Source of the DNA: Trichoplax sp. H2
Lineage: Eukaryota; Placozoa; Uniplacotomia; Trichoplacea
DNA: 64,000 nt
Reading direction: 5' to 3'
Assembly (NCBI GenBank): GCA_003344405.1
Contig: NOWV01000005.1
Coordinates: forward strand, 558,001-622,000
Shown here: piece after piece, positions 1-16,671 of the stretch
Position numbering within the stretch: position 1 is the first letter of the stretch
How the letters are laid out: each line of letters starts with the position of its first letter
Program-made: the position numbers and the translations under genes
Notes under the pieces: generated by a model
Seen by the model: only the letters and a program-made list of their open reading frames with translations
Databases searched by the model: none
What the model was told of the DNA's origin: nothing

Positions 1-31
1 CCCTTAACTGATTTTTTCGATATCCAAATAG

Positions 32-3267
<3,236 letters not shown>

Positions 3268-4309
3268 AAATTTCGTCACGAAGACATTTGGTGACCTCAA
3301 GGTGAAAGAGTTCAACTAGATCGCTTGAAAGAATACAAGTATCAAGGGATTATATACTATTAATATCATCTCCCTTGCAAGTACTGTAGTCTCGAAAGGT
3401 TATATTAAATTTTTCAGTACCACATCAGATACTAGATACAAATAAAGTTCCTCGAACTTGAGTATATTTTTTGCAACTCTTTGGAATGAGGTCTTTACGA
3501 TAACTAGGGACTCCAAATATTAGAATCTGCTGAAATGTTCAGCTAATATAATAAAAGTAGCATAGTAATCACATTAATTATAGCGAATTTGTTTTTAGTC
3601 TTACAATAATTTATCATACTGCATATACCTACCTACTTTATCACTTATTGTATATGTTATACAATTTTATAATAAAACATACAATTGCAATGAAGGCTTT
3701 GTCTGCGGTATTTATCGAAATCTGCAGTTGGCTGCTTTTACATATTTTTACATTATCATAACGGACCTGATGGGTGTCATTGAAAATATTAAGGCGATAG
3801 CATAGCCATAACGCACAAGTGCCTATACGAAATATTTACGTACAAAAACTGTACACTAAACACAGACGTGATTTCATCGTCATTGGAAAGCAATTTTGCA
3901 TTTTAAACTAGTGCATCGGCACCATATATCGGACGGGTGGATATTGTACTGCATATATTATGTTATACAATACAGTACTCGTTTTACAGGCTCTTGTCAA
4001 CAAGAATATAGTATATTCAATCTTTTATTTTATATTATAAATAATTAATATATCTTATTTCATTTTTAAATGGATTATCTTGTATACAACTAAATATATA
4101 GGAGTATCACGCGTTTACGTAAAAAATAGTTACCACAGTATTTGACACATTTTAATAACATTTCAAGTAGCTCCACCAGATAAAACTGTTACCTTTACAG
4201 CTACACATACGATCTCGGCGTCTGTAATTGATGATCCGAAAATCTGCTTACAAACTGATGAATAAATTCTATAGTATTTTCAAATTGAGAAGCTAAAATA
4301 ATTTTACCT
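3268..4309. other. 3' flanks of convergent KARS1 and OTUD6B
   Basis: No coding region is supported. This is the shared downstream region of two genes that point at each other. AATAAA-type signals on the plus strand near 3442 (AAATAAAG) and 3671 (AATAAAAC) could serve KARS1. The rest is AT-rich and unremarkable. Confidence 0.6.
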
Positions 4310-6474
4310 TCATTGCGTATCTGTATCATGAACCGGTCTTAACGAATTATAATGGTTACCGAGGGCATACTGATATTGATGAAAAGATAATCTTATCTTA
4401 TTTTCTACATCGTACTGCTCTCCAATGTTTATGATGGATCCATTGGCCTGATATATATCCACGGGTACGTTGTAAACATTAGACAATGCAAGGATCTACA
4501 GTCATCGAAAAATTTAGTGTATTGCTTTAGAAATATTGCGTTACACTGTAGATGATATTACATTTCACAATTTTTTCAGTGACATTTAATATTCCATGCA
4601 TAAGGAACCGTAATCACAGTGCGAAAATCTTACTTCTAATTGACCACCCCACTTTGCTGTTTCAGTGATATTTTGGCAATAGGATTTAAACTCTTCTGTA
4701 TGATCAAGTTAGAAGCATACAGTACATGTAAACATTTCGTAAAATTTTTAAGAACTGCGGAATAATTTCTGAACTCGATATACGAAGCTTTTTAAAATCA
4801 TTATTTGCAATATTAAATTTGTCAAAGCACAAAAGTACTATACCAGATGCAAGAGAGCTATCATTTCCATCCAAAGCTATAAAAGGTACAAATTCGCTTT
4901 CATGGGCTACCATATAGTCAGCTGTTTGTTGTCGAAGATCGCTAACTGTTGCCTACAGCCAGATAAATTTTTATATGAAGGATTAGACTATTTATTATTA
5001 ATTATTTCAGTATCCTTAGAACAACAAATTGTTATCGCTTTTATTCAATTGAGGGATGTCATGGAGGCACCGCATTATGTAATAAGTGTATGATTTACTT
5101 TGATACCTTAGTTCCTAAGCGAGTATCGAGTTGGTCGGAAATAGCATAATATAAACTAAATGAAATACAAGTAAAATTTAACGAATTTTACTGTTCTATT
5201 TAAAAGCATAGCAGTTAATCGATAAATTTGTCTAATTTGACACTTAAATATAAGACGAAAGAATATCTCAGGTGTTCAGTAAAGTAGACACTGTAAGTCT
5301 TTGCAGGTATCACTTTTATTTGATACTAACCAATTTCCATCAGGGGGTACCTAGAAGAAGTAAAGTATTGCCTGAGTAAATATCTTGATACAAATAGAAA
5401 GGATGACGTCGTACCTCAAACATTATCAATTTATATTTGTTTTGTATATCTTGAAACTTTCGAATTTCTAAATTTCGATCAGAATTAATATTTTCTGCTT
5501 CAGCTTCAGTAATTCTCTGCTGCCGCTCACGTTCTTTAGCTGCTTGCTTTTCCTAACGTGTATGAAATACTTTATTATGTTCACAAAAGGAGTGCACATT
5601 AAAAGACCTATATGCGTACACGTAGGTATAGTATTTGTGACATTTACAGACAAGACTATTACATCTCAGAACTTAGTGCTATAGTTTCTACGTACACGCC
5701 TCTTTTCAGCCCTTGATATCCTTGCAGTAGAAGTATTCTTTTCATTCTTTTCATTAGAATTTGAAATCTCCAAATTATTTTCATCCTACGATAGCGTTAC
5801 AATTAGTTTATAATACCCAATATAGCCGTAGTAATCATCTTCAATCTCTATTTACAAGATGTCTGGAGACTTAATATATACATATAATTATACTGTCTAT
5901 AGCACAATTGCAGATATCATAATTATCCATTTATATCGAGTAAATTTCATATAATTTGTCATTCAAATGTAGCATTATGATACGAACTTGAGTGTCTGGG
6001 GATTGTGCTTTCAGAGCTTTTAATTCAGCTTCGTGACGCTGAGTCAATTCCAATTCCAGCTGTGCTACTTCAGCTGAAACGAGTTTTTTCTTTTTCTTGT
6101 CACCTTTAGGAACAGCATGTTTCAGCTTCTGTGTTTTAGCTATTGAATAATTGAGTAAAAGTTTTAAAGATATCCATCCGTAACAATAGCCCAATTTCTC
6201 TACCTTTCTTATTACTTTCCAAACTGTGCACAGTTGACGCATTTATGGATCAGTACTGTATAGAGCTCAATATCTTTGCTAGCAACAGTTCCAGCTGTGC
6301 ACGTCTGCAGTACGATAGTGATTGAGCTTATAAGCTATACAGTATAAATCCAAGCTGGAGTTAATCCTATATAATCAATACGAGGTTACCTTGCAGTTCT
6401 TTCCTTTCTAATTTATGTCTATCGAGTAGCTGCTGCAATTCTGAAACTTCTCCGTCGTTTTCTGCCATTTTCAT
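4310..6474 (-). CDS. OTUD6B: OTU-domain deubiquitinase, OTUD6B type
   Basis: A cysteine protease that removes ubiquitin; OTUD6 proteins are linked to translation and proteasome control. Nine exons on the minus strand: 6390-6474, 5988-6139, 5696-5785, 5415-5552, 5331-5350, 5107-5155, 4844-4952, 4634-4695, 4310-4495. They give about 296 residues, close to the roughly 293 of human OTUD6B. The N-terminal half is a charged coiled coil (HAVPKGDKKKKK, then AEKRREKQAAKERERQQR). The OTU core has the PPDGNC-LYYAI catalytic motif, LRQQTADYM, WGGQLE and the histidine motif GNHYNS. The catalytic Cys codon is split between exon 5 (only 20 bases) and exon 6. A second in-frame ATG lies at 6468. The gene is head to head with GABARAPL2. 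Confidence 0.94.
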
Positions 6475-6555
6475 TGAAACAGAAATAGGCAACTGCTGCA
6501 GTGCTATGGTTACTGCTGTCAGTCACGGTTTACACCCATACAGGCAGTAGAGATA

Positions 6556-6750
6556 TACAGTGCAGTACTGTAAACTGCTGTTCTTGCTGGTTCCTGCTAG
6601 AGACTATAATGTAATGTATTAACAGAATCCAGACGGAAAGACGAACTCAGAAGTCCCGAATCCAGTACAGTACAGAGCAACCATAGAATTGCTTACAGTA
6701 CAGTACTGTAAAGTGTACTGTGCACTGTACACTGTACAGTACAGTACTGC
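6556..6750. repeat. Cluster of TACAGTAC / GTACTGTAC palindromes
   Basis: Several overlapping self-complementary words built from ACAGTACTGT and CTGTACAG fall within about 200 bases, including CAGTACTGTA and a run of CTGTAC/ACTGTAC near 6710-6745. The cluster begins about 80 bases upstream of the OTUD6B start. The same words recur in other 5' flanks of this window. Confidence 0.8.
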
Positions 6751-7810
6751 ATTTATCGATGATGTCATCTTATTAGGATCATCAATGAATCATCACTTTT
6801 ATTTGATTTCATCAACATGCACGCATTGAAATCGAAATTTTAGTATTCGACTCGACGTTCTACTGTAGATATTCGTACAACCAGTGCATATAGACAGTAC
6901 TGCTGATCCTAGAGAGATTTTAGTCAATAACAGAGACTGTTGCTGTACACTTTACAAATTGGTCCTTTTAATGTTCTGACTTCCAAGTTATCTATTTTCG
7001 TAACTAGTACTGGCATTTATTTATTTTAAGTTCAATATATATTTTAATATTATTTTGAAGTCAAGCACTGCACTGCCTAGTATCTGCAGATTGCATATCT
7101 TCTGAATTAGAAGTGCTGATACAAACGGTTATACAAACTAATGGGTTAAAATGATAAAGATCACCTTTACATTTAATCATACAAGTATACAGCAAGTTAT
7201 CATAGACTGAGAGATATGCCAAGCAAGAATGAGATCTGCCAAAATTGGCATGAGAGTTAGGTTAAATAGGAAATATGCGTAGTATGGAGATGACTTTATT
7301 AAGAGGTTATTAAGGAAAGAAATCATTGTAACTATAAATATCTCGACTATCCTCAAAAATGAATAGAGTAGATGTATATATACTCGTACATTGTATTATG
7401 TGCTCCTACAGGCATTGAAGGTATAGGATTTTTTCCCTCCATTTAAAATGGTAATAGCATATTATCTCGCGAAAAGTTCATCTAGGTAACCATTCAAAAT
7501 TTAGTAACAGCTTGGTAATATCAGCTTCTATAATTAGAACCACTACGGGGCGTCGTACATGCAAACATTTAGCCGCACCTGCAACAGATAATTAATAACG
7601 TACGAATAATTCGATATAAAAGCTAAGAAAAAGAGAGACAATCGGGCTACATTATACAGACCCAACGCTCGTATAAAAAAGGAACATATGTTTGCTGATG
7701 AATACAGTTGAAGAGTACACATTATTTAACCATTAGTCAATAGCTGTAGTAGAATCGAATATCAACATCGATTTGGACTACCCCATGTTGTTTCGTTTGA
7801 TGAACATTTG

Positions 7811-7912
7811 TACCGTACCGTACGTACAGTACATTCAGTAGACAGGTACAGTAGCCAGATTACCATACCGAGTACTGTAATGTACAGTATATAGTACTGT
7901 ACTACACCGTGG
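7811..7912. repeat. Second TACAGTAC palindrome cluster
   Basis: The stretch holds ACCGTACCGTACGTACAGTA followed by ACAGGTACAGTA, AGTACTGTAATGTACAG and TAGTACTGTACTAC. The words match the 6556-6750 cluster. It lies 360-460 bases upstream of GABARAPL2. Confidence 0.75.
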
Positions 7913-8273
7913 GGACACTCCATACTCATTACTGTAGATGAGGGGTGACTGGTTTCCAGTCTACAATGCTAAGGCATGACTGAGCTAGTAGAGTCCAACG
8001 ATACAGATGATCTACAGTACCGTAGATGGTACAAAACACTACGCGTACCGTCGTCCGTCCCGACCTTATACTGTATGACGTATTGTGGGGAAAGCTAGTT
8101 AAAAACTGCTGGTCAGGCGTAAAGGCGCAGTTGGACGGTGTGAACTCAGTACAGTACGGTAGAGTACTGCTTTGACGTGTATCTTGATTTTACTCAAACG
8201 CTGAAATTGTTGTTATCGTCATAATATTTATCCTGACTTTTTTTTGATCAAGAGAAAGTGAACAAGAATCAGA

Positions 8274-10455
<2,182 letters not shown>

Positions 10456-11725
10456 GCCTGTACCGAAAACATTACCTGACCACGAACAGAAAAAAAGGAC
10501 ATTGTTACTGAATCATACTTTTATTAGAATCAGCTGAATGAAAGCTATTACTTTCCTAGTCATGAACAACAATCGTCTATAATTAAATTAATTCAGTGAT
10601 ACTGTATAGGTTATACTATATTACTTTATTTAGCTACCTTCGACATCGACGCACGCAATAACATTTATCAACTCCTAAAGTCTAGACAATGTTAGGATTT
10701 ATACCTGCGGTATTAATGATTATCATTATAATATTACTTAGTACTTGACTACTTGTTATAGGATTTGTACGCAGAATTAATTTTGCATTATATCTAACTT
10801 GCTATTACATTGTGTAGAAATACTACGTACATTTAAAATTGTGGTAGTAAAATGTTTACCTGCATTCTGATGAGTTTCTACGTTTTAAAATGTCAACGAG
10901 TATTAGCAATAATACACAATTCCAGCGGTAATACATTCCCGATTGCTTCAGTACTTGTCATCTGTTTGTGTACTAGTGCTATATCTAGACATTTCGTGAA
11001 TACATTTGCAACTACGAAAACTTCGTTATTCACAAGTCGACAAGTCGAGTTTACTGTAAGCTCTCACTGATTGCTACTTATATCCTAACTACGCCGATAG
11101 AGAAATGTTATTCATTACGTACAAGTTAGTTATGGCTCAATAGCAGTAATTCTCTGTAACTATGGTAACCTGTAAGACATTTTAGACGTTTTGTGTTCTA
11201 ATAACTATCTTACAAACGCTATTTAGATGATATCAGTCGCAGATGTAGCACATGCAAGTGAGGTAATTTGGATTGTACAGAAGTAATGTCACTATAATAA
11301 AGATCCAAGGAATCCAATTAAAACATTCATTTCGTGACGTACAATTCCTTTGACTCTTTTTCGTATTGGGATCTCTCACGTAAAACATCCATCAATTAAG
11401 TTACCTTAATGTATCCACGTAGGAATTAATAAGTTACATGTACATCAACGTAAAATCGGTCAAAATATCGTCTAGTAACACAATCAAGCCTAATTATTAC
11501 ATTTATTCAGTGAAAAGTTTTTAAAACTGATTAGCAAAAGTAAACATTACGTGGCATTATCGATTATAGGAATAATCGCATTGAATTTCATCTATCTATG
11601 TACACCGTCCATAAATTTACCCAACTGTATTACGATTTTTCCGGATATACAAATATAAAACAATCGAAAATAGAAGCTAAAATATTTTTATCAAAACAAA
11701 ATATAAATAGTAAAATATTTCTTAA
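10456..11725. other. 3' flanks of convergent GABARAPL2 and ADAT1
   Basis: No coding exon, RNA gene or repeat is supported. A 72-codon open frame at 10852-11070 has no recognisable motif and no splice partner that I could find, so I leave it out. Confidence 0.6.
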
Positions 11726-14174
11726 TTATACAGTTTCATTATGACTAGTCACATTATCAGCTAAATCAACTGAAAAAGATTCAAGAGATGTTGGTTTCCT
11801 AGGCCAGTAAGGAAATCTCTCGAAAAATTTTTCTCTGGCTCGGCGATATTCTGCAGATGCTATTTTGTAGTGAATGTAAGTCGTGAGTTCAGTATCCCTA
11901 GTATCAAGAAATTAAAAAGCTTGCAGTCCAGATTGCACAAAATGACAGAGTAAATTAATTTAACATCCTTACTGTAATGTTCTTGGTATATTATCAGCAT
12001 TAGTCGATTTAATGGCCCTCAAGAATGATTTAAAAAGTTCGTATTTGCAAATATAGCACCTTCATGTAATGTGTTCACATAATACAAGTTAGAAGATATC
12101 ATTTGTGTAAGGATCTAGTTGAAATAAGTTTAAGCCGTGATGTTAACCTTGCTTTTGGAGAGGCTGCATTTTTTTTTGAAAACCCTTGTCGTCGTCCATC
12201 AACTACCACCTGCTGCTGGCACGTATCATCGCTACACCATATTATACCTAAGATGATAAGATATCATATGAATCATACTCTTATTCTATTTAAAGAAGTA
12301 AATTTCAACTACTGCAATACCTGAAGAGCATATCGAGGGTTGCAAGGAGCTTCTGTCATTACATCGTTTAATAACTTCTGCTTTACATTCCTCAAAGACA
12401 CTAGAAATTTGTAATAGTAACGGCTCATTGACTTTGTATCCTTGAGGTAAATCATTAATATTCAGAATGCGATCATACACTGCTCTTTTGAGCGCTGTTT
12501 CACTATAAGGGCAACTTGCGATAATAATCGATGATAGATAAATAGGGGGGTGTATAAAGTGCGATAACAAAGCCCCCTGTAAACCAAGGACGTTCCACTT
12601 TGCAATTTTATCGCTACAGGATGTTGATAAAGTAGGGTCTCCTCGTCCTGGTTTAGTACGGACTGCGCCTAATACATGATAATTTACACCAGGAAGGCAG
12701 GGATCTTGAGCTGCTCGAGGGACACATTTTGCTCCAGTACGATATATATCCATGAATTTATCAGACCATGTACGCAACTCTTTAGATAATTTGGCTTGAT
12801 AATGCAAAATACCATTATCTAAGCCGGTTTCAATAAAAGAGTCATCCCTCTTACTTTCTGTATCTTCAGTGCGTAACTTCTTATTGACACTGTCGCATTC
12901 GACATCTGGAATGCTTCTATAAATACTATTTCCTATAACAGTTCCTTCATTTTCTGTTTTATCAATTGGCCTTTTGATATTTGAGTTACATTCTAAAATA
13001 TCAATAAATTCTTTATCTCCTACACTTTCTGGTCCTTTTGGAAAAATAGATGCGTCACCACCTATAAAGGATATTTACAAATACAGAAGTACGAATATAA
13101 TGAACCATATAATACGAAATAAGTAAATATTTAGATGTTATCGTTTTCATTATCTTACATGGTGTATGGCTAATGAATAGGTGAAAAGTTACATTGTCTC
13201 GTAACCGGTAAAACCTTTTTTCAGAATTATAGCAAAATATGCTCTTCTTATCAGACTTGGTTAAACTCAGTTGATGGTACAGATATCTACAATAATAATA
13301 TAAAACAATTTCAGCTTGATACTTAGAAATTTGTCATTATAATGCAAAAACTTTATACTGAACGTCACTTTCGTATAAAAATTGTATAGCAATTCATTCT
13401 TTCACCTTAAGAATGCTCTTCGTGCAAGAACCTCCGCATGGCTGTCATTTACTCTACCACCTTAAAAAGAAAAATAATAAACCGCATCAAACTTCACAGA
13501 TAAAATATTCATATACGCGTAGTCATCATTATTATATAATTGATCAAAGTAACCTCGTAAATTGATGCCTTACCATCAGCCGGTATTTGATTTCTTCCTA
13601 AGCATTTCGATCCAGTTCCCATTGCTACAACAGTCATTTCTTAATTTCATTTGACAATAATGGTAATTAGGAGTAAGAATACGAAATAAACATTATTACG
13701 ATATAGATATTGTCGATTCATCGGAATATATTATTTTAAGTCTAAAAAATGAAGCTGTATTCTTCAGAAAACCTCAGTAATATCGATACCAAGGTAATAA
13801 ATGTATTAATAAAAGTGATATTATACAGTAATGACTGTAGCAGTAAGAGATTAATGATGGATTGACTCTTTAACATATTTATCACGATTTCAACTCTAGT
13901 TACGATAGGTACAGCTACAGAATGTAATTTATTCATGATTACAATTTTGCATGCACGATATTTTCAACTTGTTCTATTCTCAATCTGTACCATTTTTGGC
14001 CTGCGATCCGCGAAGAGATACAGCTTCTGATTTGACAATAGCGGCCATAACAGTCCATTCTCGACCAGCTTGCGGTTTGCCTGATTTCTTAAGCTTGCAT
14101 CGGTAGAAATTTAGGCATAACGAACCTAGTCTTTCAGCAAAATCAGCATCTGCTTCTGGGCTAGCTTGCCACAT
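11726..14174 (-). CDS. ADAT1: tRNA-specific adenosine deaminase 1
   Basis: Deaminates adenosine 37 of eukaryotic tRNA-Ala to inosine. Eight exons on the minus strand: 13991-14174, 13574-13639, 13406-13460, 13159-13286, 12321-13061, 12148-12247, 11973-12059, 11726-11897. They give about 510 residues (human 502). The zinc site and catalytic glutamate are visible: [11 protein letters not shown] (His, Glu), FISHTPCGDAS (first Cys) and [14 protein letters not shown] (second Cys). Other hallmarks are [33 protein letters not shown] and [11 protein letters not shown]. The long central exon holds the low-conservation insert seen in ADAT1 proteins. The C-terminal exon ([13 protein letters not shown]) matches the usual end. 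I start at MWQASPEAD; an in-frame ATG at 14210 would add 12 residues. It is head to head with TMEM231, 430 bases apart. Confidence 0.96.
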
Positions 14175-14604
14175 AACAATTTTAGCTAACTTATTTACTT
14201 TACAACACACTTTAAGATTTGAGCATTCGTTTCCTCCATATCAGGTAAAAGCATAGAGAAAGAGCAAAATAAGTCTACAATTTCTTACTTCCAAGGCTTC
14301 AGCAACAAATCCAGGTGCTAACAGTATCCATGGTTGCTCAATTGTGCATAGCCTTTAGGCACGTCCAATAACTGAAGCTAAACTTCAGCATCATACATAA
14401 ACATCCTCTCAATTCTATGCAATAACTACAGTATAACCAGGGAGCGCTGTTACGAGCACAATATAGTATCATTATTGATAGAAACTAGACACTACAGTCT
14501 ACTACAACCAACTATTGTCAGGGAGAGAATGATCAACATGGAGTACTTGACTATAATACGCAGGCGCAAAAGTGGAATATTTCCATGGAAATCTTCTAGC
14601 AGTC
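14175..14604. promoter_or_regulatory. Short bidirectional promoter ADAT1 / TMEM231
   Basis: Only 430 bases separate two divergent start codons, so both promoters must lie here or inside the genes. CTACAGTATAA near 14428 and ACTACAGTCTAC near 14490 are loose relatives of the palindrome words found upstream of other genes. No TATA box at a convincing spacing is evident. Confidence 0.5.
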
Positions 14605-16670
14605 ATGGCGGTTTATACTGTTTATAGTAGCCCGGTTTATCAACATTACACGGCAAGTGTTTGCTCCAAAGCTACCATATTTTTGCTATGTTGTATTATC
14701 TTAACCTTTATTCCACCGCTAATCTTAGCTTGGTATAGTCAAGGTAAGGCTAACGAAAGTATTAGCGAGAATAATTCCGAGTTAAAATTTCTAGAAAACG
14801 TAATGACGATATTTGAAATAATTTCATACACATTCTATAAAACTTCTGTAATGTCGAATAGGATACAATATAGTATAAGATGAAGCAATACAGAAGCTTT
14901 TACGTTATTATCATGTCGTATATGCTATAAAATCATGTAATATCCATAGGAGATGATCGTTCTATACTTTACCATCGTAAAGCGCACTACTTACTGTACG
15001 TTATGCGCTATTCTGACCCATCCACTATTTACTAAGCTAAAGTTGGCTTATGTGATAGTATTTTTCAGATTATAAGAATTTCACAGTTACATAAAGTTCT
15101 CTTTTTCACTGTAAGAATTACCTTAGTTACATTACTGTATAAAATCTAATAAGTTAGTTATTTACGAACTAATACACACAAAGATACAGATACGGTGGTG
15201 TACAACACTTAATATTCGCGCATTTACCGATATTTCGGAACTCTAATAACTACAACTATATAGTTTTATTGCCACTACTTTTTATATTACTATACCAGTA
15301 AAATTTGTATCAAATATCCTTTTTTACCAAAATATTTCTGATTTAGGCTATCTTATAAGGTTACAATCTATGACATATCTATGCTAATCCAATTTCTTGT
15401 AAATGTACTGCAGAGGCTGAACCATACGAGACTGTATAATTTAGTCTAGAGTAACTACAGTTAGCTGAAATTTCTGATGTATCCGTCGCATATATACAGC
15501 TATACACAATAATCTATACTTACATCGCTACTTATGTATTAAGGATTCTGGATCCGAGAAAGCACTTTCAGAGAACAGCCTGATGTACGATTTAAGCATG
15601 ACATAATCATGGTCTTGCAGGGCGATACTCCTGATTCACAATTAATTTGGAGTACGTATAGAAATCTTAATTTGTTAATGGAAAGCAAGCTAAGAGTTCC
15701 GCTTGTTCAGGTAAAAGCATACCAAAATTATAAATACCTTCTATCTAAATCGCTAATTTATAAAAAGCTGCTTAAATTTTTCTGCCAATTAGACTTCAGA
15801 AACAGACAGCAATCGCGATGGCCTGTACGACTACCTCGACTTTACGATTGAAGTACCAATGACTGGAACTGACTCAGTTTACCAGCTTCAATTACTATTC
15901 ACATTCGACTATAGATTATATGTAATAATACCTTACATACCGTATTACGAATTTAATGTTTTAATTCTATAGTGATTACAACATTGATTTACAATATTAA
16001 TTCTATTAACAGAAATATCCAACCTTTACTATGGAATCTATGGCCTACATTCACTACTCATCCGCAGTAGCTGGGGCTGAATTTTATACTGTAGGAGATT
16101 TACGATTTCACCAAAAGTATCCTTTGCCTAGTTCTGGAATTTATTCCGTTAACAATGTAAGATGCATGATCGAAATTTACACTTACATAAGCTAACACTA
16201 TCGTATCGAATTCATCGCACTTTATTACGTCTATTGCATTTAGAAGCCTGTAGTAAATAGTTCAAGTATTTATACCTCGTCATGGAAATTATCCTCAATT
16301 TTTTCGGAATATTCAACTAGAAATGGTAAGCTTACAGTAGTAAATTTTATGCACTCGTTCTTATCAAATAACCATGAATTAATTATACATTTTACTAACA
16401 TATCTTACAGAAACAACCAATTACATATCGCATTCTCCGGTGTGGGTCTCAGGAAAGGCACCAGAACAAGCATTTAATATAAGCGGAAGAATTTATTATC
16501 CAGAAGAGACCATAATCTTTCGACCTGGATTTTGGCAGCTCATTAAATGGGGATGGGTTCAGTACTTGTCCGTACTATTAATCTTTCTATTTATTTTTAA
16601 CAAGGTTAAACGTTTCGTATTTCTCAATCAACTGATCAACGTCATACCGAAGAAATATCACGCTGAATAA
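14605..16670 (+). CDS. TMEM231: Transmembrane protein 231, ciliary transition zone (MKS complex)
   Basis: A component of the Meckel/B9 complex that controls membrane protein entry into cilia. Exons 14605-14743, 15544-15710, 15793-15921, 16013-16156, 16244-16325 and 16411-16670 give 306 residues (human 316). The first membrane segment (IFLLCCIILTFIPPLILAWY) is near residues 24-43. The large lumenal or extracellular part contains MVLQGDTPDSQLIWSTY, SKLRVPLVQ, SNRDGLYDYLDFTIEVPM, DYRLYKYPTFTMESMAY and SGKAPEQAFNISGRIYYP. The second membrane segment follows FRPGFWQLIKWGWVQY (LSVLLIFLFIF), with a short basic tail ending KKYHAE. This is the classic two-pass layout. It implies a ciliated animal cell type. 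The TAA stop lies inside an AATAAA hexamer. Confidence 0.95.
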
Positions 16671-16671
16671 A
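16666..16671 (+). terminator. AATAAA hexamer overlapping the TMEM231 stop codon
   Basis: The sequence GCTGAATAAATATTT contains both the TAA stop (16668-16670) and a canonical polyadenylation hexamer. If used, the 3' UTR would be only about 10-30 bases. A second candidate (AATAAAAATTTTC) lies near 17018, so use of the first is not certain. Confidence 0.4.

Larger units (their letters stand above)
6475..8273. promoter_or_regulatory. Bidirectional promoter region OTUD6B / GABARAPL2
   Basis: No coding exon is supported in these 1.8 kb between two divergent start codons. The distinctive content is repeated GTAC-centred palindromes (TACAGTAC, GTACTGTAC). They occur at 6556-6750 just upstream of OTUD6B, at 7811-7912, and at 8146-8170 about 110 bases upstream of the GABARAPL2 ATG. 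The promoter role is inferred from position only. Confidence 0.55.

Noticed and set aside
10852-11070. 72-codon plus-strand open frame between GABARAPL2 and ADAT1
   Set aside because: No recognisable protein, and it lies in the 3' flanks of two convergent genes.
12103-12324. 73-codon plus-strand frame
   Set aside because: Shadow of ADAT1 exons on the other strand.
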